NCBI GenBank assembly: GCA_963579135.1
Contig: CAUZFB010000002.1
Span: forward strand, 50,260-114,259
Reading direction: 5' to 3'
Length of the DNA: 64,000 nucleotides
Source: CALGTL01 sp963579135
GTDB taxonomy: Bacteria > Chloroflexota > Dehalococcoidia > Lucifugimonadales > Australimonadaceae
Position numbers and translations under genes: made by a program. A model generated the notes under the pieces. It made no database searches. It had not been told where the DNA came from and worked only from the letters and a program-made list of their open reading frames with translations. Of this stretch, positions 1-8,465 are shown one piece after another (within the stretch, counting starts at the first letter, position 1; each line of letters begins with the position of its first letter).

Positions 1-223
1 TCATCTCTCGAACGTTGAAGTCAGACACGGCGACCTCGCGGTGGGTCTCTGTTAGCAGAGCGCCTATGATCGAATCCTTGTTGTAGACGGTGCCGGAGGC
101 CCCTATCTCGACGAAGTCGTCCGTGAGCAGATCGGCCAACGCCTGGCGGGACGTCCTCACGTCCCGGGTGAGCAGGCGCTCCTCCAGATCACGGATCGTG
201 CGTGTGAGGTCGTCGTCTGGCAT
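1..223 (-). CDS. NTF2-like / DUF4440-type protein, cut by the window edge
   Basis: Only the first 74 codons are present; the rest lies beyond the left edge. The visible part reads like the start of a SnoaL/DUF4440 protein of the NTF2-like fold: an amphipathic helix, then LLTDDFVEIGASGTVYNK and a helix that would line the cone-shaped pocket. GGGAG lies about 9 bases before the ATG and supports this start. Such proteins are small soluble enzymes or binding proteins with varied substrates, so no specific role can be given. It reads away from the ychF-like gene, which is on the same strand and upstream of it. Confidence 0.6.
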   Translation of the reverse strand, partial: MPDDDLTRTIRDLEERLLTRDVRTSRQALADLLTDDFVEIGASGTVYNKDSIIGALLTETHREVAVSDFNVREM

Positions 224-367
224 CGCCGTAGCTCCCGGTCACCGCTGTCTCGTGCTTCGAATACCTCAGCACGGACGGGGCTTTGGGCCGGCGCCTCGCG
301 CGGAGGGTACACCAATGGTTGTAACAGGTGGCTCCAAGTATCTGATTTGGCGAATCGATCGCCAGGA

Positions 368-1462
368 TCAGACGTTGAAAAGGAAATTTACAACGTCGCC
401 GTCCTGCATGATGTAGGTCTTGCCCTCGGTGCGGAAGTTGCCCTGTTTGCGGGCCTCGGCGATGGAGCCCGTGCGGATCAGGTCCTCGTAGCCGACAATC
501 TCGGCGCGGATGAAGCCACGCTGGATGTCAGAGTGGATCTTGGCCGCGGCATCCACCGCGGAGATTCCCTTACGAATGGTCCATGCTCGGGTTTCGTCGG
601 GGCCGGTGGTGAGGAACGAGATAAGTCCCAACAGGTCGTAAGACACGCGGATCATACGGTCAAGGCCCGGCTCACCGACACCTAGCGATTCGCGGAACTC
701 GGCCTCCTCCTCAGGCTCCATCTGCGCGAGCTCCATCTCAAGCTTGCCGCTGAGGGCCACGGTAGACACGTTGGGCTTGTTGATCTTGGCAGCCATCTCG
801 ACCTCGATCGCGTCCGTGCGATCGACAGCATCCTCATCGATGTTGAAGACGATCATGAGCGGCTTGCCAGAGAGCAACTGGAAGTTTTCGAGCAACGGGC
901 GGGCCTCTGCGGGCAGTTCTTGCTCGCGGACCGGAACCTCAGCCTCCAGCTGCTCCCTAATCTTAGCGATGATCGCCTGTTCCTTGGTCAGCGCGTCGCG
1001 CTCCGAGACCTTGGCCGAGCGCAGCTGCGTACCGATGCGCTGCTCACGGCGTTCGAGCAGTGCCAGATCCGAGAACATCAACTCCATCTCCAGCGACTCA
1101 GCATCGCGATAGGGGTCGATGGTGTCTTCGACGTGGGCGACCGAGGCATTCTCAAAGGCGCGAGAGACCATCAACAATGAGTCGCACCGCTGGAGGAGAC
1201 TGAGGAACTCACCGCCGATCCCCTTGGCCATGCCGTCGGGCGACGCCGGGATATCAATGTACTCGACCTCAGCGGGCACGATCCGTTTGGGCTTGGAGAT
1301 CTCGGCCAGCTTCTGCAAGCGTACGTCCGGGACCTTGGCGATGCCGATGTTGGGCTGCGCTCCCGTAGTGCGGAACGTGGCTGTTTCCGCGTGACCACGC
1401 GTCACAGCGTTGAAGATGGATGTCTTACCGGTACGCGGGAGTCCGAAGATGCCGATGGCCAA
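368..1462 (-). CDS. ychF: YchF/Obg-like GTPase (divergent subfamily)
   Basis: This 364-residue protein has the YchF layout: an N-terminal G domain, a helical coiled insertion (about 125-190) and a C-terminal TGS domain ending in YIMQDGDVVNFLFNV. The P-loop is GLPRTGKTS (7-15) in place of the usual GLPNVGKS. The G4 motif is NIDE (207-210), the YchF-type NxxE that favours ATP. The switch region reads DIPASPDGMAKG where YchF normally has a DIAGLVKG-like motif, so the G3 glycine is missing. YchF proteins bind ribosomes and act in translation and stress control. The start is TTG, chosen because AGAGGA lies 8 bases upstream and it places the P-loop at residue 7. This looks like a diverged paralogue, and nucleotide preference is uncertain. 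Confidence 0.85.
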   Translation of the reverse strand: MAIGIFGLPRTGKTSIFNAVTRGHAETATFRTTGAQPNIGIAKVPDVRLQKLAEISKPKRIVPAEVEYIDIPASPDGMAKGIGGEFLSLLQRCDSLLMVSRAFENASVAHVEDTIDPYRDAESLEMELMFSDLALLERREQRIGTQLRSAKVSERDALTKEQAIIAKIREQLEAEVPVREQELPAEARPLLENFQLLSGKPLMIVFNIDEDAVDRTDAIEVEMAAKINKPNVSTVALSGKLEMELAQMEPEEEAEFRESLGVGEPGLDRMIRVSYDLLGLISFLTTGPDETRAWTIRKGISAVDAAAKIHSDIQRGFIRAEIVGYEDLIRTGSIAEARKQGNFRTEGKTYIMQDGDVVNFLFNV

Positions 1463-1499
1463 AGCGAGTCCTCTGAAACGATGGGGATTTCAGTAGGCA

Positions 1500-2012
1500 T
1501 TGTACCGGAGGGGGAAAGGCCAGGCTGGCACCCGGAGGGTCTTCCACACGTCCGATATCAGCTCGGTGGTGGAAACAGCGATAGCGCACCCTCCCCCAGG
1601 TCGCGAAAATGCCGACCCCGCCATCGTGTACCTCATGGCGTTCTCGGATGAAGAGACGATAGGACGTACGACGGCCAGGCAGCTGATGGGTTATCTACTG
1701 AAGCCGTTCAACGACGGGGAGCTCCGCGCCACCATTCAGGTAGCCGCTTACAAGCGCTCGGTGACGGCAACGCTCGCCCAGCGTCAACAACAGCTAGCTG
1801 GAGGCGTCCACGAACTGACGACAGTGAATGGACTATTCCAGCAACAACTGTCGAAGCGTTTCGAAATCGGGGGCGCCTACCGGGAGGTACCGACGGACCT
1901 CGAAGGGCTAGCCGAGTACGCCACTGCTATGCTCACCCGGGCGAAAACCCAAGAACGGCCTGACCTGACGGAGATCAAGCGGGCGATCCTCGAACAAGAA
2001 CCCGAGAGTTAA
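1500..2012 (+). pseudogene. Response-regulator receiver remnant lacking its phospho-acceptor half
   Basis: Residues about 40-90 match the second half of a CheY-like receiver domain: a beta-4 strand (AIVYLMAFSDEET), then GYLLKPFNDGELRATI with the conserved lysine and proline of beta-5. The first half, which should carry the acidic pocket and the phospho-accepting aspartate, is absent; the upstream residues are low-complexity and unlike a receiver. After the domain comes a helical, glutamine-rich tail of about 80 residues with no DNA-binding or kinase domain. It is divergent from the ychF-like gene, and no convincing ribosome site precedes it. It may instead be a short expressed adaptor starting at an internal ATG near 1635, but truncation is the simpler reading. 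Confidence 0.5.
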
Positions 2013-2070
2013 GAGCCTGCGACGATTCCCCGAAGACCCAACGCCACCGTCCAACCTGGGCTCGTCGAGC

Positions 2071-3792
2071 CTAGTCGAAGACAGCGGCGATCAGGACTAT
2101 TACGGCGAAGGTGACGAAGATCGCGGCGACGGCTGCGCCGAGCGGGGGGCGCCCGAGCAGGCTGATGACGGTTGCGGGCTCGCCACGCAGGGAGAGCAAG
2201 CGTGACCATCCCGATTCTGGCACCAATGTGATGCGGCTAACGGATTCGACCATCTTGTTCACAATTCGCGATGCCAGGCTGAATGGCCATTCCAGGGGCT
2301 GCTGGATGAACAGGCGCACCGGTGCGCCTGCCTTACGGTAGAACCAGTCCGTGTCCAACGTGACGACGTCACGCGGGGCCAGGCGGGGCAGTAGCGCCCA
2401 AGCAGCGACCAGCGTGAACGCGAAGACCTCGAGGCCAAAGACGACGTTGGCGCTGGTGAAGCCGTGAGGGTGCAGCTCCAAGCGGAGCAGGTCGAACGTG
2501 GTCGCGGGCGCGAGCCCGACTGCCAGCGAAAGCGCTGCACCGGCGCCGAGCGCAACGAGCATGCCGCGCGGCACGCTGGCGGTGACCGGGGTGCGTTGCC
2601 CGCCGAAGAAGGCGTAGTACGGCAGCTTGACGCCGACCGCCAGCGTTGCACCGACCGATGCAACGAGCAGAAGCAACAGGGGCCACGGACGGGCCACGCC
2701 CGCGCCATGCTCCGTAAATAACTCGGCACCACCCAAGCCGACGAGCAGGGGGAACAGCGAAATGGAGACCGCGCCAACCATGTAGAGCCCAAAGACCGCC
2801 CGCAATGGCCTGGCCAGGCCACCGAGCTGCGTGAGCTTCGTCGTACCAGTCGCGTGCATGACTGCGCCCGCGCCCATCACCATTACGGCGGGCCACAGGA
2901 CGTGGGTGAACGCTTGGTCCGCCACCGCCTCCATAGCCCCCGTTCCCACGCCGACAGCGGTGACCATGAAGCCAACCTGGCTGATGATGTGGTAGGCGAG
3001 AAGTCGGCGGATATCGTTCTGGACCAAGGCGTAGACGGCGCCGTACACAGCCATGAGTGGGCCGAGTGCCAGCAGGATGTCCCAGCCCACGAACCCGGTC
3101 ATCAGCACGAAGACGGCGGTCTTGGTGGTGAAGGCGCCCAGGAACACCATGCCGGTGGCGCTGGACTCGGGATAAGCGTCAGGCAACCAGGCGTGCAGCG
3201 GGACGATCGCGGCATTGACGGCCACGCCCCAGAACATGAGCCAACCGGCGGTGCTCTCGTCGAAGCGCATGAGCTCGAACGAGCCGGTGTCGCCGACGTG
3301 CCACAGAATGCCCGCCAGCAGAAGGCTTCCACCGACGATATGCACAAACAGATAGCGCAGTGCGGCAGGTTTCGAGAGCGAACGCCCGCCATTCATGATG
3401 AGCAGCATGGACGCGACGGCCATCATCTCCCAGAAGGTTATGAGAGTGAGGAGGTCGCCTGCCAGCACAACGCCCAAAGCGCTGCCGAGATAGGCGAGCG
3501 TTGCTCCCTGCTGAACGCGGTCCTTCACGTGCAGCGCGAATGCACCACCCGCGATGCCAACGAGTGCAAACACGGTGGCCCACACTTCGTTGAGCTCCGT
3601 GACCTGCATGGGCAGGAGCTCGAGATTCAGCCAATCGAGGTGGGCGGCATCCTCCGGTTCCAGGACGGCGAAGATCTGGATGAACGCCAGCACCGGCGCG
3701 ACGAGGAATGCCCACGGGCGAACCGCCGATGGCAAGAACGGGACGATGGCCGCACCGATTAGGAGGATGAGGGCGGGAGGGAAACTATCCAT
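2071..3792 (-). CDS. Antiporter-like membrane subunit, MrpA/MrpD/NuoL superfamily (third copy)
   Basis: This 573-residue polytopic protein (about 14-15 membrane spans) belongs to the proton-conducting Mrp/complex I family. The TM5 glutamate is present (E122 in ITFWEMMAVA). The TM7 segment reads AVNAAIVPLHAWLPDAYPES, so asparagine 193 sits where the ion-path lysine normally lies; lysine 224 follows in FTTKTAVF. I recall the same NAA...LHAW...FTTKTAV pattern from other Mrp-associated D-like subunits, so it is probably a subfamily trait rather than a mutation. It is the last gene of the Mrp operon and overlaps the preceding small membrane gene by 8 bases. It probably supplies the large antiporter-like module that is the N-terminal part of MrpA in other bacteria. 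Confidence 0.85.
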   Translation of the reverse strand: MDSFPPALILLIGAAIVPFLPSAVRPWAFLVAPVLAFIQIFAVLEPEDAAHLDWLNLELLPMQVTELNEVWATVFALVGIAGGAFALHVKDRVQQGATLAYLGSALGVVLAGDLLTLITFWEMMAVASMLLIMNGGRSLSKPAALRYLFVHIVGGSLLLAGILWHVGDTGSFELMRFDESTAGWLMFWGVAVNAAIVPLHAWLPDAYPESSATGMVFLGAFTTKTAVFVLMTGFVGWDILLALGPLMAVYGAVYALVQNDIRRLLAYHIISQVGFMVTAVGVGTGAMEAVADQAFTHVLWPAVMVMGAGAVMHATGTTKLTQLGGLARPLRAVFGLYMVGAVSISLFPLLVGLGGAELFTEHGAGVARPWPLLLLLVASVGATLAVGVKLPYYAFFGGQRTPVTASVPRGMLVALGAGAALSLAVGLAPATTFDLLRLELHPHGFTSANVVFGLEVFAFTLVAAWALLPRLAPRDVVTLDTDWFYRKAGAPVRLFIQQPLEWPFSLASRIVNKMVESVSRITLVPESGWSRLLSLRGEPATVISLLGRPPLGAAVAAIFVTFAVIVLIAAVFD

Positions 3793-4054
3793 CAGTACCC
3801 TCCCCTCTTTCGTCTCGCCCCGCGTACGGGTCGTCTTCGCGGGTCACACCAGCATGGGTCAGCGCGGTCACCAGTGCGATGAGCGCGACGGAGGAGAGCA
3901 GCCCGATGGCTGCCCAGAGTCCGATTGCGGTGCTCCCCCAGAGGGGCGATTCGTAGTGGTCGGTGTCGGCGATCACCAGTTCTGCCCCGAGGGCGATGAC
4001 CGCAGCTGCTCCAGACGCGAAAGCTGACAGGATGAGCCTCCTGGGAGCAATCAT
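3785..4054 (-). CDS. Small two-span membrane protein inside the Mrp operon
   Basis: This 89-residue protein has two hydrophobic segments (about 8-29 and 41-65) joined by a short acidic loop, and a charged C-terminal tail (EDDPYAGRDERGEG). I do not recognise the family. It overlaps the upstream antiporter subunit by an ATGA junction and the downstream one by 8 bases, so it is translationally coupled to both. That position suggests an accessory subunit or assembly factor of the Mrp-type complex. MrpC- and MrpF-like motifs are not seen in it, and both of those subunits are encoded elsewhere in the operon. Confidence 0.7.
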   Translation of the reverse strand: MIAPRRLILSAFASGAAAVIALGAELVIADTDHYESPLWGSTAIGLWAAIGLLSSVALIALVTALTHAGVTREDDPYAGRDERGEGTDG

Positions 4055-5592
4055 CGTGCGGCTCCCGCCGCCACGTCGGAGGCTCCTGAGGCGAGGGCAT
4101 CCACGGGGCCGAACGCTGCGGTAGCCACGTTGGTGGCGAGCTCAAAGAAACTGAACGGCAGGTTGGGCGCGATGCCCAAGAACAGGGCCAGTACGCCAGT
4201 GATGGCCAGCGGCACGACCATGCGCATGTCGGCCTCGCCGTAGCCAACGTGATCCAGAGATCGTTTCCAGAAGGCACGGTAGATGATGGGGAACAAGTAC
4301 CCGGACGCCAGAACGCCGCTGATTAGGTATACAACCATGAATATCTGTTGGTCGACTTCCGTGGCACCCCAGCCAAGGTAGAACTTGCTGGTGAACAGCA
4401 CGAAGGGCGGGATACCAGCCATGCTGAGGGAGGCAAGGGTGAATGCACCCATGGTTATGGGCATCTGCCAACCGATACCGTCCAGTTGGCTGACGTTCTC
4501 TTTGTGGGTGTGGGCATTGATGGCTCCCGCGACGAAGAAGAGCGTGATTTTGGTGACGCCGTGCCCAACGATGTGCAGCAATGCGCCGACGAGCGCGATG
4601 GGACCCACGAGCGCTACCCCCAAGACGATGTACGACAGGTGGGAGATAGTCGAGTAGGCGAGGCGACGCTTGAGATTATCGTGCCGCAGCGCCAGCAACG
4701 AGCCGATGAGGAGTGTGGCGGCAGCGAAGAGGGCGATGACCTGCCAAGCGGCAATCTCACGCAACAGTTCGGCGCCAAACACGAACACGAGCATGCGAAC
4801 GACGCCGAACACGCCTGCCTTCACGACGGCTACGGCGTGTAAGAGTGCGGATACGGGCGTGGGCGCGACCATGGCGCTGGGCAGCCAGCCGTGCAGCGGC
4901 ATGACGGCCGACTTCACCCCAACGCCGACCATCAGCAACGCGAGCAGCCCCCAGGCTGTGGCCTTGGAGATGCTTTCGTCCGCGAGCAAGCCTCCAGCCA
5001 CGAAGGTGCCGTCGATGCCCAGCATGTGAACCCACGCTGTGCCACCGATGAGCATTAGGCCACCCGAGAGGGTGTAGGTGAGGTACTTTCGACCAGCGAC
5101 GATGGCGCTCTCCGTCTCCCGGTGAGTGACCAGCGGGAACGTGAATAGCGTCAGTAGTTCGTAGAAGATAACGAACGTGAGCAGGTTAGCGGCGAACGCC
5201 ACGCCTGCGGCGGCGGTCAGGCTGAGCGCAAAGGCCACGAAAAATCGCGTCTGCTTGTGCTCATGCTCGACGCGCATGTAGCCGACGGCGTAAACGCTCG
5301 CCAGTACCCACAGCGACGACGCGAGCAGGCCGAAGATCATGCCAGCGGAATCCGCGCGCAACATGATGTCGATGCCCGGCGACAGCTCAATGATCGTGGT
5401 CTGCGGCACACGTCCGTCGAGCACATCGGGAAGCATGGACGCAACGACCGCAACCATAACCACCGCCGCAATCGTGGACCAGGAGTCCCGCAGGTTGCGG
5501 AAGCGCTCGCCCGTGAGCAGCACAAGCAATGCGGCACTCGAGGGCAGCAACACGGCGATCAGCGGCACGACAGATGAGTAGGTTTCGATCAT
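4051..5592 (-). CDS. Antiporter-like membrane subunit, NuoM/MrpD superfamily (second copy)
   Basis: This 513-residue polytopic membrane protein has the full set of proton-path landmarks. Glutamate 145 lies in TM5 (VIFYELLTLF), and lysine 227 in TM7 (GVGVKSAVMPLHGWLPSA). A further lysine follows in ALLHAVAVVKAGVFGVVR, and LSYIVLG marks a later span. It is distinct in sequence from the MrpD-like protein encoded just before it. Its ATG overlaps that gene's TGA (ATGA), and its own stop overlaps the small membrane gene in the same way. It probably forms one of three ion channels in the complex; ion specificity cannot be read from the sequence. Confidence 0.88.
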   Translation of the reverse strand: MIETYSSVVPLIAVLLPSSAALLVLLTGERFRNLRDSWSTIAAVVMVAVVASMLPDVLDGRVPQTTIIELSPGIDIMLRADSAGMIFGLLASSLWVLASVYAVGYMRVEHEHKQTRFFVAFALSLTAAAGVAFAANLLTFVIFYELLTLFTFPLVTHRETESAIVAGRKYLTYTLSGGLMLIGGTAWVHMLGIDGTFVAGGLLADESISKATAWGLLALLMVGVGVKSAVMPLHGWLPSAMVAPTPVSALLHAVAVVKAGVFGVVRMLVFVFGAELLREIAAWQVIALFAAATLLIGSLLALRHDNLKRRLAYSTISHLSYIVLGVALVGPIALVGALLHIVGHGVTKITLFFVAGAINAHTHKENVSQLDGIGWQMPITMGAFTLASLSMAGIPPFVLFTSKFYLGWGATEVDQQIFMVVYLISGVLASGYLFPIIYRAFWKRSLDHVGYGEADMRMVVPLAITGVLALFLGIAPNLPFSFFELATNVATAAFGPVDALASGASDVAAGAAR

Positions 5593-7109
5593 GCGACGCC
5601 CGGCTCAAGGATATGGATGACGATGACCGCGTTAAGCACACCCAGCACCACCGTGGAGAGGCCCAATAGGACGGTTGGTATGGCCATGTCCAAGGGTGCT
5701 TCGTGCGCCTGCGATTCTTCGGCCAGCTCACGCTCCGTCTCACCAAAGCCGTCCCGCTCGTGGTCTGCGTGTGAAGGCTCGGGCTGTAACGGGTGCAGAT
5801 ATGCACTCTCGAGGATCCTGAACAGGTACACGGCCGTAAGCAGCGAACTGGCCAACACGACCACAACGACGATCCATTGGCTGGACTCGATACCCGCCTG
5901 CACGGCATACCACTTGCTGAAGAAGCCTGTGGCGGGCGGTATGCCAACCATGGCCAGGGCTCCAAGGGTGAACGCTCCCATCGTGAACGGCATGCGCCGG
6001 CCGATACCGGAGAAGTGAGCAACCAGGGTGATGCCGCTGGTGAAGCGGACAGACGCAGCGGCCATGAACAGCGTGGCTTTCATCACGGCGTGATTCATGA
6101 TGTGCAGTAGCGCAGCTACCAATCCCAGCGGCGTCCCCAGGCCCAAGCCGACAGCGATGACGGCAAGTTGGCTAATGGACGAGTAGGCGAGCATGCGTCG
6201 TATATCTTTCTGCGACATCGCGGCGATCGACCCGAAGACAATGCCTATCAACCCAAGCACCAACAGGGCATCGGCGATGGGAACTGCATCCTTCAGGTAG
6301 CCATCCGGGAAGACGCTGAGGAACATGCGGATCATGGCGTAGGCGCCCACCTTGGTCATGATTGGTGCGATCAGCGTGTTCACCGACGACGGTGCGAAGG
6401 TGTAGGCGTCGGGTAGCCAGAGGTGCATGGGGACAAGCGCCATCTTCAGGCCGAGGCCCGCGAAAATGAACGCGGCGCCCGCCTGGACCGACCGCGCGGT
6501 GGCATCGTCGGTCAACAACTCCTTCATTTCGCCCATGTTGAGAGTGCCCGTGCTGAAGTAGAGGAATCCCACGCCCAGCATGTAAAACGAGCCACCCACC
6601 GAACCCAGGATCAAGTATCGAAAGCCAGCGAGCATGGCGCGGCCACCGCCCAGGAAGATGAGCGAGTACGCAGCGAGCGACGATATCTCGAGGAAAACGA
6701 ACAGGTTGAACAGATCCCCCGTGACGACCATGCCGACCAGACCTGCGATGAGCAACATGACCAGGCCGTAAAACGACCCCAGTCGATCACCAGCCTCATG
6801 GTCGGCCCAGCGGCGCGTACCGATGATGACGAGCGTCGCCACCGATGTCACGATAACGACAACGAACGCTGCTATGAGGTCGACGACGTACTCGATGCCG
6901 ATGGGCGGCGCCCAACCACCCAGGTTGTAGCGCATCGTCCCGTTGTCTAGGACGTGAACGAGCGACCAGATGGAGGCCACCATGGATAGACCCACGCCGA
7001 CAAGCGCGAGGATGAAGCCAAGCTCGTAGCGGCGCCGGGCTGCCACTGGCACTATCAGAGCGGCCAACATGGGCGGAAGGACGATAAGAATCGGGAGCTG
7101 GTCCGCTAT
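5589..7109 (-). CDS. mrpD: Mrp antiporter subunit D, with a probable ATA start codon
   Basis: This is the copy most like classical MrpD: TM5 glutamate at 141 (VFLEISSLAAY) and TM7 lysine at 222 (GLKMALVPMHLWLPDAY), the positions known to be essential in MrpD. The first in-frame ATG is at 7070, but it would begin in the middle of the first membrane span and has no ribosome site. The 13 codons before it (ADQLPILIVLPP) complete that span. No ATG, GTG or TTG occurs in frame before an upstream stop. ATA at 7109-7107 overlaps the mrpC stop as ATAG and has AAGGTG 5 bases upstream, so I take it as the start, giving 506 residues. If ATA is not used, the protein is 493 residues. Confidence 0.85.
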   Translation of the reverse strand: MADQLPILIVLPPMLAALIVPVAARRRYELGFILALVGVGLSMVASIWSLVHVLDNGTMRYNLGGWAPPIGIEYVVDLIAAFVVVIVTSVATLVIIGTRRWADHEAGDRLGSFYGLVMLLIAGLVGMVVTGDLFNLFVFLEISSLAAYSLIFLGGGRAMLAGFRYLILGSVGGSFYMLGVGFLYFSTGTLNMGEMKELLTDDATARSVQAGAAFIFAGLGLKMALVPMHLWLPDAYTFAPSSVNTLIAPIMTKVGAYAMIRMFLSVFPDGYLKDAVPIADALLVLGLIGIVFGSIAAMSQKDIRRMLAYSSISQLAVIAVGLGLGTPLGLVAALLHIMNHAVMKATLFMAAASVRFTSGITLVAHFSGIGRRMPFTMGAFTLGALAMVGIPPATGFFSKWYAVQAGIESSQWIVVVVVLASSLLTAVYLFRILESAYLHPLQPEPSHADHERDGFGETERELAEESQAHEAPLDMAIPTVLLGLSTVVLGVLNAVIVIHILEPGVA

Positions 7110-7489
7110 TGCCGCACCTTCTTCAGGAGCGATTCCTCATCGAGGTCCTGGTACTCCCGGTAGATGCGGACCAGAAAAGCCAGCGCCACTCCGGTGATGG
7201 CGACGCTGACAACGATAGCAGTGAGCATGAGCACGTGGGGCAGGGGGTTGACGTAAAGCTCAGGCTCGACAGGTGTGACGATGTGGCCACCCTCGACCAG
7301 GAGAATCGGCAAGGTTGCGCCGTCGCGCAGGCTGCCAGCGATGAAGAAGAGGATGATTGCTGACTGAAAGATGTTCATCCCGATCAGCTTTTTGATCAGA
7401 TTGCGCTTGCCGATCATGCCGTAGAGGCCCACCACTATCAGCGCGCCGCTCGCCCAGTAGGGGAATCGGGCCGCGATCTCGTCAATCAT
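7106..7489 (-). CDS. mrpC: Mrp antiporter subunit C (NuoK-like)
   Basis: This 127-residue protein has three membrane spans, homologous to NuoK. Signature stretches are GLYGMIGKRNLIKKLIGMN and the later PLPHVLMLTAIVVSVAITG, where the family carries its conserved ALTLT/ALILT-like motif. The chosen ATG overlaps the end of mrpB by 8 bases; upstream in-frame codons lie inside mrpB and look non-homologous. The tail is charged (EESLLKKVRQ) and includes the AAGGTG that probably serves as the ribosome site of mrpD. MrpC is a core membrane-arm subunit needed for antiport. Confidence 0.9.
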   Translation of the reverse strand: MIDEIAARFPYWASGALIVVGLYGMIGKRNLIKKLIGMNIFQSAIILFFIAGSLRDGATLPILLVEGGHIVTPVEPELYVNPLPHVLMLTAIVVSVAITGVALAFLVRIYREYQDLDEESLLKKVRQ

Positions 7490-7949
7490 CGTTTTCGTCC
7501 TGGAATCGCAGGGTGAGGTAGTCGTACATGATGACAAGCACGCTGAATACGCCAATGAACACACCCACCTCAACGACGAACACGCCCATGGCCCTTGCCG
7601 TTCGGTGGTGCTCAGCGATGTCGTTGAACCACGCCGTGGGAAGGCTGCTGTAGTCCAGGTAATTAGCGCCGTACAACATGGGGACGATTCCGGCGACAAC
7701 GTAGATACCGACCCCGAAGCTCGCGAGCCAGATGAGAATGCGCGTCGGGAAGCGCGGGGACGAATGGACGATGCCCAGCGTCAGGCGCGCGAGGACGAAG
7801 GCCGATGCGACGATTGCACCCGCCTGGAACCCGCCCCCCGGGCTCAGCTCACCGTGGATGAAGACATAGGCGCCGAACATGACGATGAACGGCACCATGA
7901 ACACCCGCACTACAAAGTGCAGGATGACGCTGTCATGGCGTTCCGTCAT
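7482..7949 (-). CDS. mrpB: Mrp antiporter subunit B (MnhB domain)
   Basis: This 155-residue protein has four predicted membrane spans and a clear MnhB domain: VFIHGELSPGGGFQAGAIV is the hallmark turn of the family. It overlaps the gene before it by 17 bases and mrpC by 8 bases. In archaeal Mbh/Mrp clusters the matching subunit is MbhF. Its length fits a complete MrpB. Confidence 0.93.
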   Translation of the reverse strand: MTERHDSVILHFVVRVFMVPFIVMFGAYVFIHGELSPGGGFQAGAIVASAFVLARLTLGIVHSSPRFPTRILIWLASFGVGIYVVAGIVPMLYGANYLDYSSLPTAWFNDIAEHHRTARAMGVFVVEVGVFIGVFSVLVIMYDYLTLRFQDENDD

Positions 7950-8223
7950 CGCGTTTGTACCCCTTCTGAAGAACTAGGAGCACGGCGAGGCCCGCCGTAA
8001 AGATGACGATGGTCTCGCCCAGGGTGTCGTACCCCCGGAAGTCCGCCAGGATGGCGGACACGATATTGGGGATCTCAACCTCCTCCGCGGTGAGCTTGAT
8101 GAACTCGGCCGCAAGGTGTTCGTTGGCGGGCGCGTGAGGGTCGCCACGATCCGGCAGGTCGGCCGACACGTAGCCGAACAACCCCACGAAGCTGATGAGG
8201 AATGCAAGCGTGAGCCACTTCAA
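7933..8223 (-). CDS. MbhE-like subunit (C-terminal part of MrpA, NuoJ-related)
   Basis: This 96-residue protein has two membrane spans. The core NIVSAILADFRGYDTLGET matches the final part of MrpA and archaeal MbhE, where the DFRG.DT.GE motif is nearly invariant. In Bacillus-type systems this sequence is fused to the end of the large MrpA; here it is a separate gene, as in archaeal Mbh and Mrp clusters. The start overlaps the preceding gene by 4 bases. Confidence 0.85.
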   Translation of the reverse strand: MKWLTLAFLISFVGLFGYVSADLPDRGDPHAPANEHLAAEFIKLTAEEVEIPNIVSAILADFRGYDTLGETIVIFTAGLAVLLVLQKGYKRDDGTP

Positions 8224-8465
8224 TCGACAGACCTCCGTCGCATGAGGCTAATGCCACCGATAAGCAGCACTCCTGTGATACCGGCACCCAGGGACGCCTC
8301 CGTCAATGCGACGTCCACTGCGCCCATCATGGCGAGCAAGGTGGCCGCGATGAAGCTGTACGCGGTCAGTGCAGCAAGGCTGGCGACGAGGTCACGCACC
8401 TCAAGCGCAATGATGGCGACAACGATCAACATAACGAAGAAGGCGAGCTCAAATTGCCAGATCAT
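8220..8465 (-). CDS. DUF4040 membrane protein (MbhD-like, NuoJ-related)
   Basis: This 81-residue protein has three membrane spans and matches DUF4040, which forms part of the C-terminal region of MrpA and is separate as MbhD in archaea. The hallmark is VDVALTEASLGAGITGVLL, which holds the conserved glutamate of this family (TEA motif). Its ATG overlaps the mrpG stop by 4 bases. The gene order E-F-G-DUF4040-MbhE-B-C-D is the same as in archaeal mbhA-H. Confidence 0.88.
   Translation of the reverse strand: MIWQFELAFFVMLIVVAIIALEVRDLVASLAALTAYSFIAATLLAMMGAVDVALTEASLGAGITGVLLIGGISLMRRRSVD

Noticed and set aside
2854..3762. Long plus-strand open frame opposite the third antiporter subunit
   Set aside because: It is rich in His, Gln, Arg and Asp, as expected for the antisense of a hydrophobic high-GC gene. 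It has no ribosome site, and the sense gene is certain.
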